Below are positions 46,084 to 56,722 of a DNA stretch of 64,000 nt, in pieces (within the stretch, counting starts at the first letter, position 1; the number at the start of each line of letters is the position of its first letter). Location: contig NW_006767457.1 of assembly GCF_000264995.1 (NCBI RefSeq), positions 33,381 through 97,380 of the forward strand. Direction: 5' to 3'. A program made the position numbers and the translations under genes. This DNA is from Punctularia strigosozonata HHB-11173 SS5 (lineage: Eukaryota > Basidiomycota > Agaricomycetes > Corticiales > Punctulariaceae). The notes under the pieces were generated by a model. The model did not search any database, had not been told where the DNA came from, and saw only the letters and a program-made list of their open reading frames with translations.

Positions 46084-46579
46084 GGAACGTTGGGTCACAT
46101 TCTGGGATATTCATTTTTATTGGTATTTATTCGAGGATAGCGAATGCATTTATATGACTTGGATCACGGATCACGCAGTCTCATCAACTCGTTGCTGCTC
46201 CGCCTGTGTCAAGGCGAAGAAATGATGAGAATGCACGTATAGGTAGCGACGCAGTCGAGGATGATATATGTTTATTGCAATGATGATGTACGACGTCGAC
46301 TATGAGATAGCACAAACCCTAAGTCTGCGGTCTGTGCATAGTATGTGTTATCTGCGACGAAGGCGTCAGCATGGTCTTTATAGCCTGTTTGAGCAAGTGA
46401 AGTTCAGAGAAGAATGCGCGTGCGGTGTCGATCGGGAGATCGACAGGGCAAGGCTAGCCGGACGTAAATCAAGCAATCTCCCGAAGGGCGCATACGAGTG
46501 TACCCCCGGAGCGTCATATGGCCCCGGCAAAGTGTCATCTGTAAGAACGTGCGCAAGGAATTGTGTTCTCACTGGTGTA
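46084..46579. other. Convergent 3' spacer
   Basis: About 500 bp between the GH71 copy 2 stop and the DHHC gene stop. The plus-strand frame at 46268-46744 runs into the antisense of the DHHC gene and is a shadow. No gene seen. Confidence 0.55.
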
Positions 46580-48107
46580 TCATTCCAAGTCGTCCTCGTC
46601 CGTGAGCTCTTCGCCTTCGCGAAGGCTACCATGCCGCTCGTAGCCCTTCTTCCTCGCCCATCGAAAGCCGTCTGTGTAGGGCATGATGCGCAGCGGGAAG
46701 AAGAGGGTGTACAACGGGCTACGTTGATTTATCAGCCGACATGAAATGGAAGAGACCATAATCGCTCACTATCCCTCCGGGCCGATGTTGAAGAACAGCT
46801 CGAGGTTCTTGCGTTTACCAAGATCAAAAGAGTTTACGAACGTCTGTGATCCGGGTGAGTGATGATCAGGACCTTCGGAACCATAACAAACGTACTTCTC
46901 CACGTTCTTTCGCCACCTTGCGATACATTTCATGGTCTTGTGCTTCGACGCTAGTCTCGGCAGCCGCTACGCCACACCAGAGATGCCAGCCGAACATGAT
47001 GCCGACGGCGAGTCCTAGCACCACCGACAGAATATATATCATCATATAAAGCACGTCTGGTGTTCGATGCGGCCATCCTGCCTGTATGTGCAACACATTT
47101 TACTGTGAGCGAGGACACGAGAGCATGGCGGTATATCGTACCTCGTCCACGTATCCTACAGCTTGCCACATTTTCTGATACCCGAGAACAACGAAACATA
47201 TCGTCGATATGGCCAAGTACGCACTAGGATAAGCTTCAGATGTCGTTAGCCTCGGATACGAAAGACTGACAGGAACATGACGAAGTGTCGTTCATTATGC
47301 AAGCCAATGCATTGGTTGACCCCTGCCTTAATGTCAGCATAATTCTGGATGGAGCATCTCGTGATACCCACACTGATGAATCCGGTAAGTTAGTCGACGA
47401 AGGAATGCTCTCGTAGAGGGATTAATCTCACTGGACAGTGGTGGTCATATTTCAAGACGCAGCGATTGCATATTCGACAATGGTGTGCCCTCTCATCTCG
47501 CATGTTTATAAGTACTCGCCGATCGTCCGTGAACGGGCGACCGCTCACCTCGGGTCTGATTGCTCCGCATCGCCTGCATTTGGTTGTGCTCGCTCTCGTA
47601 ATGTTGACCTCATCGCTCCATCTCACTCCGACGTTGTTCAGTCCACCATCAGTCAGTGCTCTATGACCACCTCTTCTTTTCCTCTTCGCCCAAAGTATCC
47701 CCGAGCCCGGAGCTCTCTGCGGCTCGTCAACGAATCCGGGCGGTACGGTGCACACATAGAAGTAGTGTGCGACCAGGTTCAGTGCTATAAGCGTACATAT
47801 AGGCGTCGTTATCCAGGGATAAGAGAGTGTTGGTTGTATTATTTCAACTGAAAATAGGATCCGTCAGAAGCAGCCCTTGGAAGGGAATCGGACATAGAAG
47901 CGTACAAAAGCACACAAGGCCGACAGATAATAGCGCGATGGCAAAGGCAATGAAGAACGGTCCCGCAGCGCCTGTGACTCTGTCGCCAAGTCGTTCGAGA
48001 GCTCGGAAACACCGGAAGACCCAACGAGGAGCGAGGCTGGTCATCGTTGCGAACGGCGAACACGACGTCAGCGGATGAGGCTTAGCAGGGGTCCCAGAAT
48101 CATTCAA
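46580..48107 (-). CDS. DHHC palmitoyltransferase (protein S-acyltransferase)
   Basis: Four-helix membrane enzyme that attaches palmitate to protein cysteines. The start at 48107 leads to helix 1 (GPFFIAFAIALLSVGLVCF). Splicing gives FEIIQPTLSYPWITTP, helix 2 (CTLIALNLVAHYFYVCTVPP), KCRRCGAIRPE joined to RAHHCRICNRCVLKYDHHCP, then VNQCIGLHNERHFVMF, helix 3 (LAISTICFVVLGYQ) and helix 4 (YMMIYILSVVLGLAVGIMF). The tail has FDLGKRKNLELFFNIGPEGY, joined over an intron to PLYTLFFPLRIMPYTDGF. It ends in an acidic stretch. The Cys-rich domain has all zinc ligands and the DHHC active site. The Trp that should follow CP is supplied only if a one-nucleotide exon at 47372 is used. The alternative acceptor gives CPAGVNQ. 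Location cannot be told, probably Golgi or plasma membrane. Confidence 0.88.
47323..47431 (-). other. Candidate one-nucleotide exon between two short introns
   Basis: On the minus strand intron A covers 47431-47373 (59 nt, GTGAG..CATCAG, branch-like CTAAC 18 nt before its end). A single T at 47372 follows. Intron B covers 47371-47323 (49 nt, GTGGGT..GGCAG, branch-like CTGAC 14 nt before its end). Joining CCA + T + GG GTC AAC gives Cys-Pro-Trp-Val-Asn, the near-invariant family sequence. Confidence 0.6.
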
Positions 48108-48552
48108 GGGTGAAAATGGTGGACCCCTGTGGACCCCTTCCTCTTCTTTGCCAAGTGCGTCTCCTCGAACCCGCTGGCATCAGAATGGCCGGCGCTACAC
48201 CTCAGGTCGCGAGATGATTCAACCTTACGGAATACAGGAAGTCTGTTTGCGAGACTTGATATCCCTCATGATCTTGAAGTTTGCTTCATACTATTCGTGC
48301 CTCCCGGCTGATTTGTCCCGGTGCGATAAGATGCACCTGGACTCCTTGTTCTCAAATCGTTAGGCTGACCACGCGCAAAGGCTCATCTGAGTTTGGCATT
48401 GCAGGCCACGTTTCATCTCGTTACAGTAATCTGAATGGCTCTTGTTTGCCTTGTGACCGAAACTCGGGTTGAGCCCCAGTGCTCTATAAAGAAGCTCCGC
48501 TCAAATGAGCAAATCCTTATGACCGCCTGGTGAGCGCCCCGCGTTCGCAGCC
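48108..48552. other. Divergent intergenic region
   Basis: About 445 bp between the DHHC gene and the Ser-rich protein gene, which point away from each other. It should be a shared promoter region. A CTATAAAG element at about 48482 lies roughly 70 bp before the start at 48553 and could serve the plus-strand gene. No coding signal. Confidence 0.5.
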
Positions 48553-50314
48553 ATGCCTCCGGCGTCGAGGGTCTCCAATCCGGCCATCGCCTTCCCGTCC
48601 ATCTCGTTGAAGGACAAAGACCATGGCGCCACATCACTGTCTCGCTCAGATGTCGAAGAAGCTCGCGCTGGGCGCAAGCCATCCCTTCTCCGCTCTCTTT
48701 CTCGCAAATACAACATTTCCAGTTCTTCCCTCTCTCGACAAAAATCCGTCGAATCGGTCTCCTCCATAGACGGCGACGATACTGTTGCTGGCAGTACTAG
48801 ACACTCCACCTCGCCTCTTGAATCTACACTCTCTTCAGGACCTTTCTCCCTTTCTTCTCTGTCTATCTCGGAAAAATCAATCACCAGAAGGCAGGAACGC
48901 ACCAACTCCGACATATCGATCAACGACAATCCACCGGTCCCTCGCAGTCTCGGGTTGGTGTCTGCTGCCGCAAAGGAGCTAGCTCAGCTCGTCCAGGGTC
49001 AAACTCCAGAGAAGCGTATCCGCGTGAACTCGCCAACTGGTGGAGTAGATGCTCCTCGTATTCGACAGCGCCTCGACTCCCTCGTCGGTCCGCCGCGTCA
49101 AATTTCGAGGAAGGATTCAGATGCCTCACTGCGTACCCTTCGGTCGCGCGGGTCTACGGATACACTCCATGACGACAGTCTCTCTCGCGACTCCACGTCG
49201 GCACTCGATATCCTAGACCACTCACGAAATCCTCGTCCGCGTAAGGACTCTGTGGATAGCGTTCGCTCACTCAATATGGCTCTTACTGCGGATGGCCGCC
49301 GTCAGCATGTCCTAACCCCTCCTGCCTTGGAGCGATCTTCGTCGAGATCCTCCAGCTCCTCACGAGCAGTTCGAAGGCCCGATCTACTCAGCAGCACCGC
49401 TCAGGCTCTTCCGGTCGCTGACATCTCTACCGGTGTCGTTGGCAGGCGCGGTGCCAGCCGCTCAACCGCTAGCCGTGACTTGGGCCGTTCTTCCGCCGCC
49501 GATAACACAGAACCCATGGAAGACTCCGCATTTTTCAATGGCAAGGTGCGACGAAATTCATGCTGCCATGTCGAACGCCATGTAACCTGACCTTCCAGGA
49601 TGTCGAACCTGTGATCGAGGCAGCTAAACGCGCTATGAGGGCCCGTCTCCCCAAGGCGCAACCTACGCCAGCGTCATCAGGTACCGCTCGTGTTAGCGAT
49701 GCGGACGCCTCATCTTCGGCTTTCGCGGCTATCCAGAAGCAACGCTATTCCCTCGAACTCATACTATTTGAGAACCGAATCGAGGAGCTTTGGGATCAGC
49801 CCCTCGAGTAAGCCGTACATTGATTCCAAGACTGAAATTTGCTAACCATGCCCTGAGTGAAATCGCGTTCTTTAACGGCTGCCTCGCGCTTCGAGATCTT
49901 GATAGCCGTCCTGCTGCAGATCTGCCTGTGCCTCGGATTCTCGACATTTCTATCGATTGCGCCGACAATGAAGGTGCGTGGTGCATCGACTATGCAGAAC
50001 AGCGCGTCGAGCGCGTCGATGCCGAGGATAATATCGAACTCGAAGGAGGGATTGCCATGGAGCGGTGCTGGCACTACAGCGACGGCGTTGGTAGCGTAGG
50101 AAATCGCGGATGGTTCTCGCTATTCTGGGTACCCCTCCCCATGAGCGTATTCCACCACGGGGACTATATCGACGAGTTCACCATCACCGCCGCAGTCCGA
50201 GTCGGCTTCGATGAGCAGGAGACGGAAGAGCCCATAACATTTGCGGCATCGGAGTCCACTACGATCAGTAACCTGCGCTGGGCTGATTACGCCGGAAAAT
50301 CCAGCTCGGTGTGA
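48553..50314 (+). CDS. Ser-rich protein of unknown function with a folded C-terminal domain
   Basis: Not recognised. Exon 1 (48553 to about 49545) encodes about 330 residues dominated by Ser, Arg, Asp and Thr with many SxxS and RxxS patterns (RKPSLLRSLSRKYN, SRKDSDASLRTLRSRGS, RPRKDSVDSVRSLN). This is typical of a disordered, kinase-regulated region. A phase-0 intron joins FFNGK to DVEPVIEAAKRAMRAR. A conserved-looking block follows (QRYSLELILFENRIEELWD), joined over another intron to DEIAFFNGCLALRDLD. The C-terminal 120 residues look globular (GRVERVDAEDN-like acidic turn, MERCWHYSDGVGSVGNRGW, FSLFWVPLPMSVFHHGDY) and end at 50314. Real coding is supported by spliced continuity and the change in composition. 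No catalytic motif is seen. Confidence 0.65.
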
Positions 50315-50641
50315 AACGGCACCTCAGCAATGACTATCACGGCATCATCGTAAACGCTCCTTTTTACCGTATACTTACTCGAGTTACATCAATTCTGTCA
50401 ATCGCGCACATACATATGACCTTGTCTTTCATCTCTCTAACAATCATTCGTATAGAATCTCGCTTGCGTGGGCATGTTCGGAGGTGCACGAAGAGCTGTT
50501 GAGGATTCACAGGCGCCGAAGAAACAGCCGCCATGGCAGAGAGAAACTACACGGTCCTACATCACTAGAATGAAGACCCCGCTTGCGAGACATTTACGAA
50601 TAACGACGGTTTTTCCTCAGACTTCCTCCTGTGCTTATACT
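50315..50641. other. Convergent 3' spacer
   Basis: About 330 bp of AT-richer sequence between two convergent genes. No gene seen. Confidence 0.5.
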
Positions 50642-52013
50642 TTACCCACGGCTAAGATTGTCGTCGTCGGGTAGAGGGTCCTCCAGTTCTTCTCCCGCGA
50701 ACTGCTTGAACTCCAGCCGACTCCCCTGCGCCGTTGCGCTGCCTGTGTTCCATGTAATCGGAGCAGAAGTGGTACTACGTCCAGTAGCGGTCGCCCAGCG
50801 CAAACTATGGCTGGTAAATGTCTGAGCGTAGCGCTGACTTTCTCGGCTACCCGGTACCATGTCGAGATGAACTAACAAAATAATCGAGGTAGGGAAAAGA
50901 CCCTAAGGCATGTGAGCGCGGATCAGAACAAACGCGAGAAAATGCAGGTACCAGGATTTGAGGAAGCATATTCAGTACGACATGAAGGGCAGGGGAGTTG
51001 ATTTGTTGCAGAATGAAGCTGATGATCTACTTCAACGTCAAGACGGGATTCCTGAGATCATCGGCTGCAATAGTCCGCACCTGTGCAGCGGTTACAATCG
51101 CACCACTCTCCACAAACATCATCACTATGCCCGTGTATCGCTGACCGGAACTCGTAGCAGCTACACCGCTGGCGACCTTGCGGATCCTATATTGCATGTA
51201 CCTTCAGGGTTTTCAGCTGAAGAATGGGTATTCAAAGGGACACAGGAACTCACTCAAGACGACAAACGATGAGTAGAGTACTCAGAATCGTATTCGCGAG
51301 CGTCAGCGCCGCAGATGCGACCGGAAAGACGCGAGCGTTAGGGGAGGTAACGGCTGCGGCGACTTGAAACGTAAGTCCTGCTTAAAATATGAGAGCTGGC
51401 CGGGGATATTTCGCTAGGATCTTACCGCACGAGACTATTAAGGAGACGATCTGCGGGGCAATCGCCCACCATAGATGACCCCATATCACCTGAATCAACG
51501 TATTAAGCTTGAAACGCTTGCAATTCATGCGGACATACCCACACGCGCCATATTAAGACGATATCGTATAGAATGAACTGTATAGTATCAGTCTAGATCT
51601 CAGTGCCAAGGGACGTGTAGATTACCTGAATTTGGGCCAGGATGATAGTTGACTGAAGCAGCTTCGCATTGTCGCGGTTATTAGGGCCACTGATAAAACC
51701 AGAGAATACGATGGACGTGTGACAGGAGGCGACCAGGTACATGAGCACCCCAACGCCGAACATGGCCAACCTTGGTTTGGTCAAAGAGCGGGAACCGAGG
51801 CTAGAACGTATACACAGGATCAGAAGATATCACGGTGCCATGACTATCAGGAGACCTACGCCAAGACCAAGGCGAGCACCATCATCAAGGTGGTATACAT
51901 TCCTGAAGTGAAAGCGTGGTCAGTAATTATCAAGAGGTGTAGGTTGTCTTACCCCATACGAACACCGCGCAAAAGAGCTGAACGAACGTATACTGTAGCT
52001 CTGAAAGTGCCAT
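50642..52013 (-). CDS. Second orphan seven-helix membrane protein
   Basis: Different family from the 7TM gene at 24444. The start at 52013 (MALSELQYTFVQLFCAVFVW) is already helix 1, joined over an intron to GMYTTLMMVLALVLA. Later exons give PRLAMFGVGVLMYLVASCH, SGPNNRDNAKLLQSTIIL, FILYDIVLIWRVWV, IWGHLWWAIAPQIVSLIVSC, VFPVASAALTLANTILSTLL and a helix-6 block (GQRYTGIVMMFVESGAIV). A final segment is ALHVVLNMLPQIL, followed by a hydrophilic C-terminal tail (HLDMVPGSRESQRY to DPLPDDDNLSRG). The layout matches a large Agaricomycete orphan family with DIVLIWRxWV and a VESGA motif in helix 6. Ligand and partner are unknown. Intron boundaries in the last third are less certain. Confidence 0.65.
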
Positions 52014-53043
52014 GGTCTTTCTGGGAGCTCCTTCCAACAGACATTCTTGACGACTTATAGTGTTTAGGGAGAATCATCGCACCGGGCACTGCGATCAACG
52101 CAGCGGGAACTTCTGGTGATTATTCCGCCCAGAAGCGTACCCATCTTCCAAATCACGCCATCGCTAACCCAGCGATGGGTGCTTGAGAAGATAATCACCG
52201 TGAGCAGTAGCGTTCTGCCTGAAACGAACCATCCCCAACGAGTCCGAATCAAGGAGCACCCGTGTGTAGCGACGGAGAATGAACGGTGTTCCAGAACATG
52301 GTTTCCACCAGCAATCCACATGGGGGTACTCATGGTGAGCACAGCTTGCCGTAGGCACTCGTGCGCCGCGCTCTATCGGAGAAGATAGCCATGACTTGAA
52401 TCCAGAGGAACTCAATCGTTCAATACTGAATGTTGCTCATCATTCTCATCAAATCGCGAGGACACGACGGCCGCGTGTACCTGATTTTGAATATAAAAGG
52501 TCAACATAGCGTACTTGAATCAGAAGCTGCTTGTATTTCATACCCACGCTGTGTTTCGCGAACAGACGAACCTGATATGTACGTCCATCCCTCTAAACGC
52601 TCACTGGGTAGATTGTTGAGAATCTCCAGGGCGGTGGTTCACGCGATAACAGATTCTGAGTTCAATACGTGGCCGCAACGGTGCGTACTGGTCATCATAT
52701 CGAGCAGAAGTAAACGTGAGATCCTGTGACTAGCTTCTTGGACTTGAAACAAACCCCGTATTGCCATGACCCCGACTTCAGTGGAGTACGGACCTTATTG
52801 AAGCCTAAGTATTGAGCGCTGGAGTATACGCGTACGTCAGGAATTGCGCCCCGAGCGGAATGGATGAGATGAAATGGTTAAGCTGGACAGCATTGGCAGC
52901 ATCATAGAAGGATAGGTTCCGAACTCACGATACTATCGGAAGATACGCATGTTCTGACAGCCGCATCAAGCACAGGCGCTGCGTACTCAGAACAGTCTCT
53001 ACACCTCTGAGCCCTAGAACTGGCAAAGGAACCCTTGTGCGAT
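52014..53043. other. Divergent intergenic region, no gene supported
   Basis: About 1 kb between the 7TM gene and the aminotransferase gene. A minus-strand stretch near 52700 reads LLLLDMMTSTHRCGHVL. It recalls the loop after helix 1 of Agaricomycete 7TM orphans, but is interrupted and could be a relic. The region should hold two promoters. Confidence 0.45.
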
Positions 53044-54895
53044 ATGAGCGCAAACCCCGCAAACCCGGTTGTACTGTCAATTCGCGGGCAGCGAGCGATG
53101 ACCACTGGCAGGAAGATAGAGAAGATAGCGGGAATCATTAGAAATCAGGTTCGTGCACGTCGCCGTACGCCAACGTCATTTACAAAAAGACATACAGTAC
53201 TCGGAAGAGAATCCCACTGGGATAGTCAACTGTGCATTGGCAGAAAATGTGCGTTTCGACGCTCTCCGATACGTGGCGTGCTGACAGTGTAATTGCAGAC
53301 CCTCATGCAAGAAGAGTACCTGAAAGTGAGTCCGATCCCCCCCTTGGCTTTCGCGACAGACTACTGAAGGGAATGTGTCAGTTCTTCCAATCGAATCTAC
53401 ATTTGGCGGGCATGGATTTAACATACGGTGTGCCGCATTCCTGTCCGGTCATCGATTCCCATATGACATTCCGTAGGCGATACAGTCGGGGGATCGCAGC
53501 GGTTGTTCAAGGCGTTGTGTCGTTTGTTCGAACGATATTTCAACCCCGCAATTCCCGTGAGGCAAGAGCACATCATCACCGGCGGAGGATTAGGTGCTAT
53601 GTGAGCGTCGCCGGTGACCGTGACGCACGCGTGACACCCATACCTTCACAGGGCAGATCAACTGGTTCAACTTCTATGCGAACCGGGCGACATTATCTTG
53701 GTGGCTCGGCCATATTACAGTGCGTACGCTCGAAAAAGCTATAAACTTAGCTGACAGATCATGAACATGAAGATGGGTTTGACGACGATGTATCGGAAAG
53801 AAGTCAAGGCGTCATGTACGGAGTTGATGTCGGGAACACTGATCCCGCTGGAGCTGGGAGTGTAGCGGCCTTCGAAAGCGCACTCACTAAGCTCTCAAAA
53901 GAGGGGAGAACAGTGCGAGCGGTCATGCTGTGCAATCCCAATAACCCTCTGGGGTTCAACTACGAGCGAGGGACGATCGTGGAATACTGCAGATTCTGCG
54001 AAAAACATGGGATTCATCTCATCAACGACGAGATATACGCACTTTCCCAGTTTGGTGGGGAAAGCGCAACACCGTTCACTTCCATACTTTCTATCGACGT
54101 CGAGAAGGAGGCTGGCTGCAATCCCGCCAGAGTTCACATGCTCTATGGGATGAGCAAGGATTTCTGTGCTAATGGACTTCGTGTCGGTGAGCCCACTCTT
54201 GTTCTACAGTTTCTCTTGGAAAGACCTAACAGAGCATCAGGAGCCGTAGTGTCCCAGAATAGGGATCTGATCCTCGCATTTTACGCACTAGCCCGTTTCG
54301 TCAAGGTCTCTTCCGCATCAGTACGCTCCCGCACCTTTCGTCCATTGACTACACCTTGTCTGAGTGAAGCCGCTAGGACGCACTCTGGTCGAGTATTCTC
54401 CTTGACGATGAGAAACTCGATTATTTCGTGACAACTAACCAAGACCGGCTTGGTGCTGCGTATCGGTACTGTTGTTCATGGTTCGAGTCCAAGGGCATTC
54501 CTTATCAAAAGGCGAGCGCAGGTCAATACGTATTCGGTGAGCTGCATCTTATGGATATGACGCGAGCAACCTAATCTTAGCTACCAGTGAATCTAAACTC
54601 ATTCTTACGCTCGGAAAACGACGAAGGAGTTCCGTTGTCAACGCCCCTCGCTCGCGATAGCGATCTCCATATGGATCTCGTCAATGCTGGAATATTCATA
54701 GGCCTCGGTGCGTATCATCGTCAAAACACGATGGAGATGACCTAGTTGAATCCCTGAACGATGTTAGGCTCCTCTTTTCATCATACGGAGTGCGGCTGGT
54801 TCCGTTTCACCTTCAGCGTCATGAGAGCTGCAATGGATGTTGCGCTGGATCGCTTCGGGCAAGTACTGGAACGGAGGAGGAAGGAGAAGCGATAA
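53044..54895 (+). CDS. ACC-synthase-like PLP aminotransferase (fold type I)
   Basis: PLP-dependent enzyme of the aminotransferase class I/II group that is annotated as 1-aminocyclopropane-1-carboxylate-synthase-like in fungi. Eleven exons spliced by eye sum to exactly 446 codons including stop. Blocks in order: SANPANPVVLSIRGQRAM, YSEENPTGIVNCALAEN, TLMQEEYLK-FFQSNLHLAG, LTYG-DTVGGSQRLFKAL, HIITGGGLGAM-ADQLVQLLCEPGD, PYYN, CNPNNPLGFNYERGT and LINDEIYALSQFGG. The Schiff-base Lys follows in LYGMSKDFCANGLRVG, then LWSSILLDDEKLDYFV, and GSSFHHTECGWFRFTFS at the end. Active-site Asp (NDEIY), Lys (SKDF) and Arg (GWFRFTF) are present. Whether it makes ACC or transaminates amino acids cannot be told. 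The start at 53044 is the first ATG giving the family N-terminus. Confidence 0.9.
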
Positions 54896-55108
54896 ACATG
54901 CGCTCGAACCCTGTACTCTACTCATAACGCGTGTCCTCGCCCGAGATGTTGTTGCACGGCTTTGATTGTGACGTCATCGTCATTCACAGCTTCCGCTACG
55001 ACGAATTACGACCCGGTTGTGCGCCAGCTATTACGTTGGCTTGAAGTGACCAGCTGCTTGCAGCACGAACCCGACAATAGCCACTCTCTCACTGTGCTGT
55101 TAAGGCTT

Positions 55109-56578
55109 ATGTCGGACTCAGATCCATCGCCTCCACCTCCGCCGTACGAGGTCGATAACCCAACGTCGAGCACGTTCGCGCACACAACGCCAGTTGAGGC
55201 TCTCAATGAGTCGTCAAGCGTCCGCAGAATTAACCAGAAACTCGCGAACGTGGACGGGCTCGGCATATCCGAGGATGGCAAAGTCGTCATACCACCAACG
55301 CTCGAGCGCGCCTACTCGAGACTGTTGTTTCCGCCGTCGTACGTAGTTGTTGGCGTGTATCGGCTGTGCACCGACAAATCCCTCTACGTCCCGGCGTGGA
55401 AGAAATGCAAACATGGGGTTGTCAGAGGAGGAGTGGTCGGAACTATTTGGGTGAGTTCAAGCGCTGCGGTCACATTGGTTTCATAAAGGCTCATTCAATT
55501 GAAGGCTCTATTCACGTTCAACATCCAACGCAAATTCATTGAACTATTCCTCATTCACTCTCCGCGCGTCACCGGATTGTCTGAAGAGACCGTCTTTGGT
55601 TACCGAATGCCATTCAGTCTACCGACATGTACGTGTATTTTCCACCGAGCGATACACTCTTTGACTCTATACAGACGCCGCCGTATTCTTCCTCTCGTCT
55701 CAGGTTACTGCCATCCTAACCTTCTTCCTGTCACGCAACATCCGAATCGCTCGTGAGCGGGTATGGGAACAGACCGTCGCAAGCCGCGGCAAGGGAAAAG
55801 ATTTCTGGCAGCCGTACACCGAGGAATGGTTACGGCCGCCTCAACCGAACCCGAAACCGTTCTGGTCTCTGGATAGATGGTTCGGGAGCTTTATCGCAAG
55901 GATGATCGTGAGGCGAGGTGCGTTTTCTGCCCGCTGTCTCGAATCATCGCTGATCTGCGTCGACAGTGCTCCTTGCGCCGCTGAACTTTGTCCCCTTCGT
56001 CGGCATCTTCATATCCGCGTGGTTCAAGGCTCTGGGTACCGCCACATATCTGCATAAGCCCGTGAGGACTCTATGGTGCCCTGTGTCCTCCGCAGAGACT
56101 GACCAACTCGGACAGTACTTTTCTGCAAAGAAGATGACTCATGAGCAATGTGCCATATTCGTGGAGGAACGTAAGTGGGAGTACCGCTGTGAGTTTCTGT
56201 GTCGATTCTTCTTGCAATTATTCTCTAGCCTCACGACCGTACCTGTCTACAGCGTTCGGATTCGCCGCCGCCTTACTTGAATCCATCCCCCTCGTCGGAC
56301 TTGTATTCACTATCTCGAATCGTATCGGGGCAGCCATGTGGGCTCACGGTCAGTTCTCCTTCACTCTGGTCGTTTCGGAACATACATAGACACCTGTTGC
56401 AGACCTAGAGAAGAACCAGCATTATATCGCCTCCGAGCGCGCGAAAGGCCATGTGATCGATGGTCAAAGTTTAGCACGTGGCGGAGCTCTTTTCACTCCC
56501 ACTGAGAAGCAGCGCAAGCATCTCGAGGGCATATCGATGACGGATGTTGACATCCCAGGTGACTACGTGGGGTCGTAG
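55109..56578 (+). CDS. RRT8/UsgS-type multi-pass membrane protein
   Basis: Related by sequence pattern to yeast Rrt8 (outer spore wall, lipid-droplet associated) and Aspergillus UsgS. The start at 55109 begins MSDSDPSPPPPPYEVDN, a cytoplasmic Pro-rich tail. Spliced exons then give the conserved segments YAAVFFLSSQVTAILTFF, DFWQPYTEEWLRPPQPNP, VLLAPLNFVPFVGIFISAW, the loop TATYLHKP-YFSAKKMTHEQC, FVEERKWEYRSFGFAAALLE, SIPLVGLVFTISNRIGAAMW and AHDLEK. The order (PLNFxPxVG, hairpin, RKxxY, LLxxxPxxxxxF, ALWAxDLEK) is what I recall for that family. It ends at 56578. Biochemical function is unknown. A link to spore-wall lipids is inference from the yeast relative. Confidence 0.75.
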
Positions 56579-56722
56579 AGTATTTGACGAACATGGGCTT
56601 GCATTCTTGTACTCTACATCGTACAACGTCGTATTCTACAACAGCGCCCTTCTGTCGTTGCAACATCTATTCTTGGTGAGCAGAAACTGCTCCGCGTCTC
56701 TGGGTTTCATTCGAATGCCTCC

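Noticed and set aside
54200-54400. Aminotransferase suspected to be a pseudogene because of a frame break near the middle
   Set aside because: A donor at 54321 (GTACGC) and the acceptor ending at 54376 keep phase and give the family spacing; the whole gene sums to 446 codons.
54470-54500. T-arm-like string GGTTCGAGTCC
   Set aside because: It is codons for Trp-Phe-Glu-Ser inside the aminotransferase exon; no cloverleaf around it.
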